A DNA stretch of 64,000 nt from Oligoflexus tunisiensis (GTDB lineage: Bacteria > Bdellovibrionota_B > Oligoflexia > Oligoflexales > Oligoflexaceae), in NCBI RefSeq assembly GCF_001748245.1, contig NZ_BDFO01000001.1, forward strand, positions 4,906,483-4,970,482. The letters are read 5' to 3'. Under the pieces are notes generated by a model. It had not been told where the DNA came from. It saw nothing but the letters and a program-made list of their open reading frames with translations, and searched no databases. The position numbers were made by a program, and so were the translations under genes. Below are positions 34,211 to 43,688 of this stretch, in pieces. Position 1 is the first letter of the stretch, and every line of letters begins with the position of its first letter.

Positions 34211-36324
34211 GAGCGTCCATAATGCGAAAATCGTCGCAACGACCACTGAGCCAGCAGCAGACCAAAAACGATCAGAGCCACGAGCAGCAGAATGGAAACC
34301 AGCTCAGGTTTTTCCAAAACCTTAAATAGACTCTTTTGGAACACGACCAGAAGCAAAAGTCCGGGAGCCATGCCCACCAGCGTCGCGGCCAGAAATCGGA
34401 AGAAAGGAACATGCCCGACACCGGCGGTCAGGTTGATCAGCGAATTAGGGGCGACGGGAACAATGCGCAGGGCCACGAGAGTCAGAAAATGCCCGTTGCC
34501 GACCCGCCGCAGAATATTCCGCACCTTGGCTCCAAAAAATCTGCGAAAGAAATAGCGCCCGGCGGTGTGGCCCACAAAATAGGATGTGGTCACATTCATC
34601 ACGATGCCGAACAGGATATGCACCAGGGCCTGGCTGATCGGCAGGAAGGCCGCCGTGGCCAGAATCATGATATTGATAGGGACAAAGAGCAGACCCCCGA
34701 TGGCAAAGGTCAAGGGAATCAGCGCATGGCGCTGCCAGCTGTCGCCACCCGCACCGCGGAAAAAGGCCATCAGACGATAGTGGTCGATCGGCGACTTGCG
34801 TGAGATCATATAAAGTGCGAACAGAAAAATCCCCAAAAGAATAAAGCCCACTCCAAACATGACCGTCGGCGAGGAAAGACCCAGGCGGCGGGCCAGGATC
34901 TGCATCATCTGGCTCCAGCGATCCATGCCCTCTTCCAGCACACTCGGCTTTTCCGCATCCACCAGCTCGGCATCGAGCAGCATGGGGCCGGTGGCCTGGA
35001 TGGGAAACGCATGCAGAAATCGTTTGGCGGAACCATCATTTAATATCCGAATGGCATCCCGAATCGATCCGCCGCTTTCCAGGTGACTTTCAATCGCCGT
35101 GGCATCCACCTCAGTATGATGGGACAGAAGATGAGCTGTAAAGCCATAACAGGGTTTTTTCACATAAAGGCTGGCATTCACCTCGGAATCAAAACCCATC
35201 GAGCGATTGTTCAGATTCGCCGAGCCGACCGAGATAATCTGCGAATCCACGACCATCACCTTGCTGTGAACGGTGATATAGCGCCGGGACTTTTCCAGCT
35301 CCCGATGGGCCGGGTAAAACACCTGCAGCCGGTTGTAGGCATCGGCCTGCCGAAGCGTATAAAGCGCCTGGCCCTGGAGGAGCCCCATGGTTTTCTGCTC
35401 CAGCCAGCCGCCGGCCAATTCCGGCAGAATAATGACGACCTCGGGTCCACCCTCGCGTTGCAGAACGCCTGACAGAATTTCCACAATGTGCCGCGAGGTC
35501 AGATACTGATTTTCAAGAACGATATGGTGCCTGGCCGCTTCCAGCGCATCCGTATAGAGCTGAGCGATCTCAAAGCGCGGGGCAAGGTCCCGGAAGGGCG
35601 GCATGGTCTGCGAGAGAGCGATCGACACATCCTCGAAGGCATAGACCCCGGGCAGCATCTGCGGCGTAAAATTCTGCTCGACCGGTTGCGAGGACAGCGT
35701 TTCGCCGGTGGCCCGTTTCCAGCGTTCGCAAAAAAGTGCCGCCATGTGCTGGGCCATCGTTCCATTGAAACCGATCTGCATATCATGATAGGGCCCGTAG
35801 GGCTGGCCCTGCGGGTCCACACGCAGCGTATGGCGGGCAAAATGATCGCAGGTATCCCAGCGCCGAATGGTAAGATCCAGACCGCCCAGGAAGGCGATGC
35901 TCTGATCCACCACCACAAACTTTTGATGCTGCGAGGCCCCGACCGGATGCGCGGCGTCCATCTTGAAGTGCATGCGTGGGTGACTGAACCAGCCAAAGCG
36001 CAGAGCCTGCAGCTTTTCCCGTTCCAGCAGATAGATGGGGGCATAGTCCCAGCACAAGAGATAAATATGCAAATCGGGCTTGCTTTTCAGAAGGTCGAGG
36101 AGAAAATGATTCAAACTCCAGCGTCGCGGGACCCAGGTGCCTTCCCAATCCGGAGCCAGATTGGTCTCACTATGGATATCCCAGCCGGTGATGAAAATTT
36201 CATGAGTGGCGTTGGAGCAGGCTTCAATAAAGGCTTTGAAGTAGTTGGCCGCATCCCAATAGATCCAGGCATTCTGTCCCGTTGCCCAACTGAAGGCGTT
36301 GGCCTTCGTCCACAGTTCTTTCAT
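34207..36324 (-). CDS. Phospholipase D-like / VTT (DedA-type) membrane fusion protein
   Basis: 705 residues. The first two-thirds are a phospholipase D-like enzyme with two HKD motifs: HQKFVVVD (near residue 150) and HSKVMVVDSQIISVGSANLNNR (near 360). The C-terminal part is a membrane SNARE-associated/VTT domain with six or so helices (RIVPVAPNSLINLTAGVGHVPF). It resembles cardiolipin-synthase-like enzymes joined to a DedA-family lipid scramblase-type module, so phosphatidyl transfer or hydrolysis at the inner membrane is inferred. The ATG at 36324 has GGGAGG six bases ahead. It is followed by the EEP hydrolase with a 4-base overlap, and preceded by a tiny signal-peptide ORF and an RND pump. 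Confidence 0.88.
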   Translation of the reverse strand: MKELWTKANAFSWATGQNAWIYWDAANYFKAFIEACSNATHEIFITGWDIHSETNLAPDWEGTWVPRRWSLNHFLLDLLKSKPDLHIYLLCWDYAPIYLLEREKLQALRFGWFSHPRMHFKMDAAHPVGASQHQKFVVVDQSIAFLGGLDLTIRRWDTCDHFARHTLRVDPQGQPYGPYHDMQIGFNGTMAQHMAALFCERWKRATGETLSSQPVEQNFTPQMLPGVYAFEDVSIALSQTMPPFRDLAPRFEIAQLYTDALEAARHHIVLENQYLTSRHIVEILSGVLQREGGPEVVIILPELAGGWLEQKTMGLLQGQALYTLRQADAYNRLQVFYPAHRELEKSRRYITVHSKVMVVDSQIISVGSANLNNRSMGFDSEVNASLYVKKPCYGFTAHLLSHHTEVDATAIESHLESGGSIRDAIRILNDGSAKRFLHAFPIQATGPMLLDAELVDAEKPSVLEEGMDRWSQMMQILARRLGLSSPTVMFGVGFILLGIFLFALYMISRKSPIDHYRLMAFFRGAGGDSWQRHALIPLTFAIGGLLFVPINIMILATAAFLPISQALVHILFGIVMNVTTSYFVGHTAGRYFFRRFFGAKVRNILRRVGNGHFLTLVALRIVPVAPNSLINLTAGVGHVPFFRFLAATLVGMAPGLLLLVVFQKSLFKVLEKPELVSILLLVALIVFGLLLAQWSLRRFSHYGRS

Positions 36325-36396
36325 GGACAACCTCCCGCCCTGATACTCGCCTATCTGGAGCCAGGGGGGAAGACGGGGTTTATCATGTAGAAGTCT

Positions 36397-36486
36397 TTAC
36401 GGATGTATGGAAAATGTGAAAGCCAGAGCTGGCGCAGCATCAGCCATGAGCAACATGATCAGAAAGAGTCGAGCCCACGCTCTCAT
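36397..36486 (-). CDS. Possible micro-ORF encoding a 29-residue exported peptide
   Basis: An ATG at 36486 follows GGAGG at a 4-base spacing. The product, M-R-A-W-A-R, then LFLIMLLMADAAPALA, then FTFSIHP, is a complete signal peptide with an ALA cleavage site and only seven mature residues. It lies on the same strand between an RND pump and the PLD/VTT gene. Too short to judge from composition alone; it may be a leader peptide, a decayed gene start or chance. Confidence 0.4.
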   Translation of the reverse strand: MRAWARLFLIMLLMADAAPALAFTFSIHP

Positions 36487-36567
36487 AAAACCTCCGGGTC
36501 TTCGTCAAAATCACCATTGGATTCATGAGAGTAGCGGGCTCACAGCAGCGGATCAACAACTAAATTC

Positions 36568-39500
36568 TTATGACGCAACTGTTGCCGCCTCGTGACGTTT
36601 TTTGCTTTCCAGTTTGGACATCAGCATATAGAACGCCGGCACGACAAAGAGCGTCAGAAGCGTGGAGACGATGGTGCCACCGATAATCGCCAGACCCATG
36701 GGGAGTCGGGCTTCGGAGCCCATGCCACCGCCGAAGACCAGAGGAGCGGCGGCAGCCACGGTTGCCACGGACGTCATGATAATCGGTCTTAACCGCACCG
36801 GCGAAGCTTCCAGGAGAGCCTCATACACCGGCAGCTTCTTGTCATGCCGCACATGGTTGGCGAACTCCACCAGCATGATACTGTTCTTTTTCGCAATCCC
36901 CATCAGAACGATGACGCCGATGAACGAGAAGAGGTTGAGCGATTGATCCGTCATCCACAGGGCTAGCAGGGCTCCCGTCACACTGAAAGGCAGAGCCATC
37001 AGAATGGAGATGGGATGCACGAACGAATCGAACTGCACCGCCAGAATCAAATACGCGACCAGGACCCCGATCAGCAGAGCCGCATAAAGACTTTCGAAGG
37101 CTTCGTTGAAACCGGCCGAAGCGCCTTCCAAAGCGAAGATATAATCCGGTGGCAGAATCTCGCGCGCCAGCTCTTCCGATCGTTTCAAAACCTGCGCCTG
37201 CGATTGACCAGGGGCAAGGTTTCCGTAGACCGAAACCGCACGCATCCGGTTCACGCGGCCGATGGCCTGCGACGCCTGACCTTCCTCGATCGTGACAAGT
37301 TCACGCAAAGGAATCAGGTTGCCGGCCATGTTGCGAACATAGAGACGCTTGATATCTTCGGCTGACTTGACCATCTCATCCGGCAGTTTGAAGCGCACAT
37401 CATAGCGCTTCCCATCGGCCGTATAACGACCTGAGCGCATACCGCCAATGGCCGCGCTCAGAACCTGGCCCACTGATTCCACGGACACGCCGCGTTCCGC
37501 CATGGCCCGGCGATTGGGTTCAATGCGAAGCTCGGGAATCCCTGTCCGATAATCCGTATCAAGGTCGACGCCGAGTTTTTCCTCTTCCAGTTTCTTGATC
37601 AGCTCCTGGGCCTTGGCCCCCAGCACGGCCAGGTCCGGCCCTCGCAAACTGATCCCGATCGGGTTCTGCCGGCCCGAGGTGAGGTTACGCGAGGAAATAT
37701 CGCGCATGCTCATCCGCACATTCTTGATGTCGCGGAATTTTTCGCGCAGTTCCGCCATGATCTGGATGTGCGTTTTTTCGCGTTGCTCCTTGGGAACCAG
37801 GTGAAGCGGGAAAAACATCTGGTTGAGCTGAGCGTTGGCTCCCCCGGCCCCGACCGAGGTCGAATAGGTTTTGATCTCAGGAATTTTATCGAGGATCGCT
37901 TCAGCCTGTTTGGCAAGCTCCATGGTGTATTCCAGTGAGGAGCCCGGGGGCGCCTGGCCGCTGACCAGCAGAATATCCTGATCCTGCGGGGGAATGAATT
38001 CCTGACGAATTTTCGTCACAAGGCTGAGGGACAGGACGAAACCGATCATGGAGATCAGGATCACGAGGTAACGCCAACGCAGGGTGAGTTTAAGCACCGT
38101 CCGGTAGGCATTCCCCAGGCGTTCAAAGATATGATCCATGAAGCGTTCAAAGCGTCCCACCTTGGGTTCATTGCGGAGAAACGCAGCGGCTCGCATCGGT
38201 GTGATGGTGACAGCTTCCAAAAGCGAAATCAAAACGGCAGCCGAAATCGTCACACCGAACTGAAAGAAGAACTTACCGATCACACCTTCCATGAAAACCA
38301 CAGGAATAAAGATGGCCACCATGGCAAGCGTCGCGGCCGAGGCCGCCGGCAGAACTTCCCTGGCCCCTTCCGCCGCGGCCCGGAACGAGCCCTTGCCCAT
38401 TCGGTAATGCCGGACGATGTTTTCCAACAGCATGATGGCATCATCAACCACGATCGAGATGGAAAGGGTCAGCGCCAGAAGGGTAAAAAGGTTCAGCGTG
38501 AACCCGGAGAAGTACAAAACGATAAAGGTCCCCACGATCGAAGTGGGAATCGAAAAGAGGATGTTGAGCGCCGCCTGGTAGCTCCCCAGAAAGAGAAAGC
38601 AGACCAGGATGGTGATGCCACCCGCCACCCAGATTTTTTCCATGGTCAGGTCCACCGTGGCCTTGGTGGACCGTGTGAAGTCGACGTTCACCCGATGTTT
38701 GATGCCTTCGGGAAAGTCCTTGGCCAGGATGTCCATCTGTTTCTGAAGGGTCTCGGAAACAACGACCTCGTTCGTGCCACGCTGCTTGCTGATCCGCAGA
38801 CTGACGGTCGGCTTGCCTTCATACCGCGCCACACGGCGAATATCGGACAAACCATCCTCGACTGTGGCGACGTCCTTGATGCGAATATTCGAACCGTGGA
38901 TGATCTGTCCGCCACGTCTCAGAATCAGGATTTCACCGACATCCTCGACTGCTGTCGCTTCACCCAGCCAGCGGACGCGCAGCTCCCTATCGGCCTCCGA
39001 AAACTGGCCCGCCGCGCTTTCCAAATGCTGCATATTCAGGGCTTCGACGACATCGCTGACCGTCAGCTGATACTGGTTCAATTTTTTGGGATCGAACCAG
39101 ACCCGCAGGTTGCGCTCGCTGAAACCACCGATATCAATGGCGCCCACACCAGGCAGAAAGCGCAGCTGATCGAGCAGAACGTTGTTGGTCCAGTTCAGGA
39201 TCTCGCGAAAATCCTTGTCACCGTAAACCGAGACGATGAGGATGGGGTCCTCTTCCGGGTTGGATTTGCGAATGACGGGTGGATCCGTGCCGGTCGGCAT
39301 ACGGAACTGACTGATTGCGGACTGCACTTCCTGCAGCGCGACATCGATGTTGCGATCGATATTGAATTCGAGAGTGATCCGTCCGGAGCCTTGCCTGGCA
39401 CTGGATCGCATCTCCTTGATCCCCTCGATGGTCAAAAGGCGTTCTTCGAGAGGCGAAATCAAATCGGCCTCAACCACTTCGGGTGCGGCTCCCTCGTAGT

Positions 39501-39642
39501 TCACGGAAATGTTGAGGATGGGAAAGTCGACATCCGGCATCTGGCTGATGCCCATGCGATTCAGGCATATCGCGCCAAAGACAATCAAAGCAAACATTAA
39601 GACCCATGCGAACACGGGTCTTCGAATCGACATCTCAATCAT
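36568..39642 (-). CDS. RND (HAE1/AcrB-like) efflux permease, without adaptor or TolC partner
   Basis: 1024 residues, the length and layout of AcrB-type permeases: MSIRRPVFAWVL start, TM4 charge relay VVDDAIMLLENI, MEGVIGKFFFQFG after it, and the closing GIAKKNSIMLVEFANH and TM11-12. It pumps small hydrophobic or amphipathic molecules using protons and needs a periplasmic adaptor and an outer membrane channel. Neither gene is adjacent; the nearest set is the TetR-TolC-MFP-RND operon at 43677-49841. GAGGGA precedes the ATG. It may share that adaptor or work with a distant one. Confidence 0.93.
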   Translation of the reverse strand: MIEMSIRRPVFAWVLMFALIVFGAICLNRMGISQMPDVDFPILNISVNYEGAAPEVVEADLISPLEERLLTIEGIKEMRSSARQGSGRITLEFNIDRNIDVALQEVQSAISQFRMPTGTDPPVIRKSNPEEDPILIVSVYGDKDFREILNWTNNVLLDQLRFLPGVGAIDIGGFSERNLRVWFDPKKLNQYQLTVSDVVEALNMQHLESAAGQFSEADRELRVRWLGEATAVEDVGEILILRRGGQIIHGSNIRIKDVATVEDGLSDIRRVARYEGKPTVSLRISKQRGTNEVVVSETLQKQMDILAKDFPEGIKHRVNVDFTRSTKATVDLTMEKIWVAGGITILVCFLFLGSYQAALNILFSIPTSIVGTFIVLYFSGFTLNLFTLLALTLSISIVVDDAIMLLENIVRHYRMGKGSFRAAAEGAREVLPAASAATLAMVAIFIPVVFMEGVIGKFFFQFGVTISAAVLISLLEAVTITPMRAAAFLRNEPKVGRFERFMDHIFERLGNAYRTVLKLTLRWRYLVILISMIGFVLSLSLVTKIRQEFIPPQDQDILLVSGQAPPGSSLEYTMELAKQAEAILDKIPEIKTYSTSVGAGGANAQLNQMFFPLHLVPKEQREKTHIQIMAELREKFRDIKNVRMSMRDISSRNLTSGRQNPIGISLRGPDLAVLGAKAQELIKKLEEEKLGVDLDTDYRTGIPELRIEPNRRAMAERGVSVESVGQVLSAAIGGMRSGRYTADGKRYDVRFKLPDEMVKSAEDIKRLYVRNMAGNLIPLRELVTIEEGQASQAIGRVNRMRAVSVYGNLAPGQSQAQVLKRSEELAREILPPDYIFALEGASAGFNEAFESLYAALLIGVLVAYLILAVQFDSFVHPISILMALPFSVTGALLALWMTDQSLNLFSFIGVIVLMGIAKKNSIMLVEFANHVRHDKKLPVYEALLEASPVRLRPIIMTSVATVAAAAPLVFGGGMGSEARLPMGLAIIGGTIVSTLLTLFVVPAFYMLMSKLESKKRHEAATVAS

Positions 39643-39741
39643 GGGGATCCCTCAGCGTCTCGTCCAATTTTTCAGATTAGGGGCTTGCGTTAAATTACGC
39701 AAGACTCCATTTGACGCAAAAGACTGACAGACTACTGGAAT

Positions 39742-41436
39742 TTATGCCATTTCTGTGACCGGCTCTTCCTCAATGTCACCCGGCAAACGAACCTTGTCGA
39801 TCCGCCGAATGCCTTCCTTGTCCACGATCAACTGATAGTAGTGATAGTAGACATCCTTGACCGTCTCATCATCACCGCTGACCCGAATGATCAGATCGAT
39901 GTGATAAACCTTGGGCAGCATGTGCAGGCCGGCTTCCCACTTGCTGTTGGGCAGCAGGTGTTCCGCGAAAGGGGCATCCAGAGGACTCAGAAAGGCGCCG
40001 ACATTGAGGCGATAGAAGGTATAAATGGCGCGAATTTTCCGCTTGAGCACCCGCGTGCGTTCCCCGCGCAGGTCGAGGATTTTTTGATAGCGGATGACCG
40101 TACAGGCTTCATTTTCAAGACTCGTCACACTTTCCGCTTCCAAAAGAGCGGTGATGTCATCCGGCAGTTTTGTACTGTCCTTGAAGGTGACTTTCTCTTC
40201 CTGATTGCCGACGTGTATGGTTTCCCCTTCAGCGGCATTACCAGCATAGATGATCTTGCAGCTGTTATCCGGCAACTTGCCAAAAATCCCGCCTTTAAAC
40301 CTGCCGTTCGCAACGTCCTTGATGCGATCACGGATGATATAGGCCACGATCAGAGCGGTACCGAGCAGGAAGGAGGAAAGCCCAATGGATTCCATGCTGA
40401 AGTTCGAACGGCCGTTTTGCAAACGCAGGACGACATCCGCCAGCACTGCCCAGGCACCGGCAAGACCGGCCGCCATCACCGCCGAGGTCTGTTGCTGCAG
40501 GAAGAAAAGGGGTTTGGTGCGCGTATCCAGATAAAGCGCTGACCAGATGCGACGCTTGAGCAGACCGCGACGATAGAAATATTGCTCCAGTTCCATGCTC
40601 GGGCTGCGCGAATCAACCCAAATATACTTTTCGCGTTTGGAATAGATCCGCATGAGCCGCAGGATGGCCCGGAGGCGCTGCCGCCAGCGATCGCGCAGGT
40701 CAGGCCAGAGTCCGTGCCGCTGCAGGATCAGATCCAGTTCAAGGACCACGTCCTTGATGTTCATGATCAAATATTCATCAATCGAATGAATTTCGTTATG
40801 CAGGCCGGCCACCCGGGCCAAAACCTCGTGCGCGACCTTCTGCCACTCGCGATAGATATTGAGGACCTTGACGAGGCTATCGCGAAACGCGCGCTCAGCC
40901 TCATCCAGAAGACGCAGCGAGTCATCCGGCGTCTGACTTGCGCTGAGCTCGTTCAGAATGCTGTGCATGCGCTTGACTTTACGCTTGAGGAACGTAAAGA
41001 AGGAGCAGGCAAAAATACGTGCTTCATCCTCGATGAACGACTGCCTTTGGCTATTGAAAGGCCGGCTTTCATCGCTGATTTCAGCCAGTATCTTGCGCAA
41101 CGGCGATCGCTCAGGATCGTCGGTCAGCCCCATCATTTCCTTATAGCTCAGCTTGGGAATACGGAAATTGAAATAGGATTTCATATCGCGATAGAAGTTT
41201 TCCACGCGATAGGTGCTCTTGTTCACCTTCATCTGCGGTGGAAAGACAAAATACGATTCCACCTTGTAACGCTTGGGATACACCACGTCCTGGCCTTGCT
41301 TGACCATAAGGCGGTGTTCAAACGACGCTTCAAACTGCATGGGTTCCACGATACGAATATCGGTTTTCACCAGACGTTTGATGGAAAGTTTGGGTTGTTC
41401 TGATTGGACGTCCATCTGCAGCATAGAAAAAATCAC
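39742..41436 (-). CDS. Unknown protein with two central membrane helices
   Basis: 564 residues. No family recognised. The N-terminal half (about 1-310) is largely helical and charged (KYIWVDSRSPSMELEQYFYR). Two membrane helices follow near residues 315-380 (VMAAGLAGAWAVLADVVL, SFLLGTALIVAYIIRDRIK), and the C-terminal 170 residues look cytoplasmic (IRYQKILDLRGERTRVLKR). Candidate starts are GTG 41436 and ATG 41424; the ribosome site is weak for both. It follows the Hpt gene by 78 bases on the same strand, so the two may be co-transcribed. Confidence 0.75.
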   Translation of the reverse strand: MIFSMLQMDVQSEQPKLSIKRLVKTDIRIVEPMQFEASFEHRLMVKQGQDVVYPKRYKVESYFVFPPQMKVNKSTYRVENFYRDMKSYFNFRIPKLSYKEMMGLTDDPERSPLRKILAEISDESRPFNSQRQSFIEDEARIFACSFFTFLKRKVKRMHSILNELSASQTPDDSLRLLDEAERAFRDSLVKVLNIYREWQKVAHEVLARVAGLHNEIHSIDEYLIMNIKDVVLELDLILQRHGLWPDLRDRWRQRLRAILRLMRIYSKREKYIWVDSRSPSMELEQYFYRRGLLKRRIWSALYLDTRTKPLFFLQQQTSAVMAAGLAGAWAVLADVVLRLQNGRSNFSMESIGLSSFLLGTALIVAYIIRDRIKDVANGRFKGGIFGKLPDNSCKIIYAGNAAEGETIHVGNQEEKVTFKDSTKLPDDITALLEAESVTSLENEACTVIRYQKILDLRGERTRVLKRKIRAIYTFYRLNVGAFLSPLDAPFAEHLLPNSKWEAGLHMLPKVYHIDLIIRVSGDDETVKDVYYHYYQLIVDKEGIRRIDKVRLPGDIEEEPVTEMA

Positions 41437-41514
41437 GACCTCAATACGCTAGGGATCCATTTCAAGTCTGACAAACTCCCTACCCTTTGGCCAGGGAAGA
41501 ACAGGGAACAAGGC

Positions 41515-41868
41515 CTAGGCCGAGCGAAGATACTCCGTTTGCTGGAGCTCGGCCACCAGATCACGAATCTCCGCATCCAGTTCACGCCATACGCCGTCGG
41601 CAGCAGCGAGCTGCTCCGTCGCGCCCAATTTTTCCAGCTGCAAACTCAGAGCCACGGCCTTCTGCGCGCTGAATTCAAGCAGCGAGCCCTTCAGATGATG
41701 CGCGCTGCACTTGACCGCTTTGGCATCATGGTTCTGAATGGCTTCCCGGATCGCTTCAAGATTTTCGCGGGTGGATTGTATAAACATCTGAATGACCTGG
41801 CTCATGATGTCCGGGTCATCACTGACAGCCTCAAGCAGAGGCTGCAGATCAAAATTTTTGGCGCTCAT
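41515..41868 (-). CDS. Stand-alone Hpt domain protein
   Basis: 117 residues, made of a single histidine phosphotransfer domain. The phospho-acceptor histidine is in CSAHHLKGSLLEF (near residue 60). Such proteins carry phosphate between a hybrid kinase and a response regulator. No kinase or receiver lies beside it; the nearest is the CheA-like fragment at the start of the window. A weak purine-rich ribosome site precedes the ATG. Confidence 0.85.
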   Translation of the reverse strand: MSAKNFDLQPLLEAVSDDPDIMSQVIQMFIQSTRENLEAIREAIQNHDAKAVKCSAHHLKGSLLEFSAQKAVALSLQLEKLGATEQLAAADGVWRELDAEIRDLVAELQQTEYLRSA

Positions 41869-41972
41869 CAGCGATTCCCCAAGGAGTTGTCCCGTAACGC
41901 CGTTATCGGTTGATCAGGGATTTTCTGGAGCCGGGACCCCTTGGGAAAATGGCAAGATGGACCGGATTCAGC

Positions 41973-43235
41973 TTAATTCCGCTGTGGCTTATGGGAATAC
42001 TGCAGAGGCGGTGTTCCGCGCCGTTCGATGACGGGGATAAAGCGGGCGGTTTCTGCGGAATCATCATCAATCGGGACGATGTCCTCGACCTGAACCGTGA
42101 ACTTGCGTTCCTCACTCCAATCAAAAACGTAGGCGAATTCCTGCCCCACTTTGAATTGAAAGTGGCTGAGTTGAATCAGCGTTTCCTCGCCGCCATCGGC
42201 TGGCGCTTCATACGGCTGCTCGGAGCCCAGAAAACGGTTGTCGAGGAAAAAGGAATAGCAGTGGTCCGCATCCCAATGCAGCGCTTCCTGAATGGCCAGA
42301 TGCAGATCGTGCAGATCATGAATATCGAGCAGTTCGATGGAACAGGAAAAGTCGCTGATGGCAAAGGGCCGCACGCGGAACCGAATGGAGCGGGTGGCGA
42401 CGGTTTGATCCTCGTCATCCGCAAACTCTTCGATATCCTGGCGTCTGACTTCCGCCGCGATCGACTCAATCATATCGAAGACGACCATGTCGCGGAGTTC
42501 GGACACGGGATCCCGAATCGGCTGAAATTCCGGACAGGCGAAAAGATTGGCCCTGACCGTGGAACCATCGGGCTGATCCTTGCTCTTCAGCATTTGAATC
42601 AGATCCTGACCGTAGCTCTCTTTGATCCGCGGCGCCAGCAGTTGAATTTCCGGATAATGGCGCTCGTCGGCAACATAAAACGAAGTGAGCAGACAGGTTC
42701 GCCAGAATTCGTAGTCATCCGCGCGGAAGACATGCCACTGGTCATAAAGGAATTCGCTGAGGTCCTCGAAATCCAACAGATCCTGCGTGTAGTGCAGGAG
42801 CAGGGCATCGATACAATTTTCGCGCAGCTCAAGCCCGTGACGGGCGTCCTGGGCGATATGCATCAGCTCATCCGGCTCACTCACGGCGGCCAGGATACGG
42901 CTGGCGCCTTCGATCGCCTCCTCTTCCACCAGATCATAAAAGCCAGGATCCTCCATCTGCATCAGAGCCAGGATGGAGGGCAGGGACTTGCGCTCGCCGA
43001 GCGAGGCCAGAAGGAAGAGACAGGCTGTAGTTTTCAGCGGATTGCCAAGCTGGGTGGCCTGGCCAGGGTGTTCCAAAGCGGTTTCCAGCCAGCGTAAAAG
43101 ATGCGGTGTCATGCGATGGGAGGCGGCGGTCGCCTTGATCAGACTTTGCCGAAAATGCTGTTTATTTTCACGGTGCGACAGCCCGTCCAGCACGTACTGA
43201 AGATCATCGCGGCTCAAAAATATCAGGTCACCCAT
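41973..43235 (-). CDS. DUF1186-like / pRiA4b ORF-3-like two-domain protein
   Basis: 420 residues, soluble. The first 200 residues are a helical-repeat region resembling DUF1186 (LGERKSLPSILALMQMEDPGFYD, EFLYDQWHVFRADDYEFW). The last 150 residues match the plasmid pRiA4b ORF-3-like fold (FRVRPFAI, DLHDLHLAIQEALHWDADHCYSF, GQEFAYVFDWSEERKFTV). The pRiA4b module is often found in mobile-element genes, but here it is an intact chromosomal fusion. The function is unknown. AGGAATTGG precedes the ATG. It sits between a 32/36-bp repeat array and the Hpt gene. Confidence 0.75.
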   Translation of the reverse strand: MGDLIFLSRDDLQYVLDGLSHRENKQHFRQSLIKATAASHRMTPHLLRWLETALEHPGQATQLGNPLKTTACLFLLASLGERKSLPSILALMQMEDPGFYDLVEEEAIEGASRILAAVSEPDELMHIAQDARHGLELRENCIDALLLHYTQDLLDFEDLSEFLYDQWHVFRADDYEFWRTCLLTSFYVADERHYPEIQLLAPRIKESYGQDLIQMLKSKDQPDGSTVRANLFACPEFQPIRDPVSELRDMVVFDMIESIAAEVRRQDIEEFADDEDQTVATRSIRFRVRPFAISDFSCSIELLDIHDLHDLHLAIQEALHWDADHCYSFFLDNRFLGSEQPYEAPADGGEETLIQLSHFQFKVGQEFAYVFDWSEERKFTVQVEDIVPIDDDSAETARFIPVIERRGTPPLQYSHKPQRN

Positions 43236-43484
43236 AAGATTCCAATTCCTCTGCAGTGGAGCAATCCCGACGATTCCTCAGCTTTCAACTGGTTCATAGT
43301 GTTGAGAAAGACCGGGTCATGTCAAGCCGTTAATGCCTGGAAAACGGGTGTCCAGCAATTCTGTCATACTCCAGGCCTGGTTTCCTGGACAAAGGGCCCC
43401 GGGCGGCGCAAACCAGCCAACAGGGCCCTTACGAAAGGGGCCCAGGCCTGGGGCCTGGGCACTTTCAATCGCTTAATGTTCGGA

Positions 43485-43688
43485 ATCGCACCACGTACGT
43501 ACGCTATCTCGGTGCTCGCCATCGCACCCCATACGTACGCTATCTCAGTGCTCGCCATCGCACCCCGTACGCTATCTCAGTGCTCGCCATCGCACCCCGT
43601 ACGCTATCTCAGTGCTCGCCATCGCACCCCATACGTACGCTATCTCAGTGCTCGCCATCGCACCCCGTACGCTATCTCAGTGCTCGGA
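43485..43688. repeat. Six tandem 32/36-bp repeats overlapping the 3' end of an RND pump gene
   Basis: Units start at 43485, 43521, 43557, 43589, 43621 and 43657. The shared core is TATCTCAGTGCTCGCCATCG (plus strand). Three units are 36 bp and three are 32 bp; they differ by one CGTA/GTAC step in the CCATACGTACG or CCGTACG part. The last unit holds the final codons and stop (Ser-Glu-His-stop) of the pump gene, so every unit contains the same stop-codon trinucleotide on the minus strand. There are no spacers between units, so it is not a CRISPR. Confidence 0.9.

Noticed and set aside
38131..39600. 489-residue plus-strand open frame inside the RND gene
   Set aside because: Antisense to a full-length AcrB-type permease with all expected motifs; the frame is a GC-rich shadow with His/Asp-rich composition.
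43485..43688. CRISPR array
   Set aside because: The 32/36-bp units are directly adjacent with no unique spacers and no cas genes nearby.
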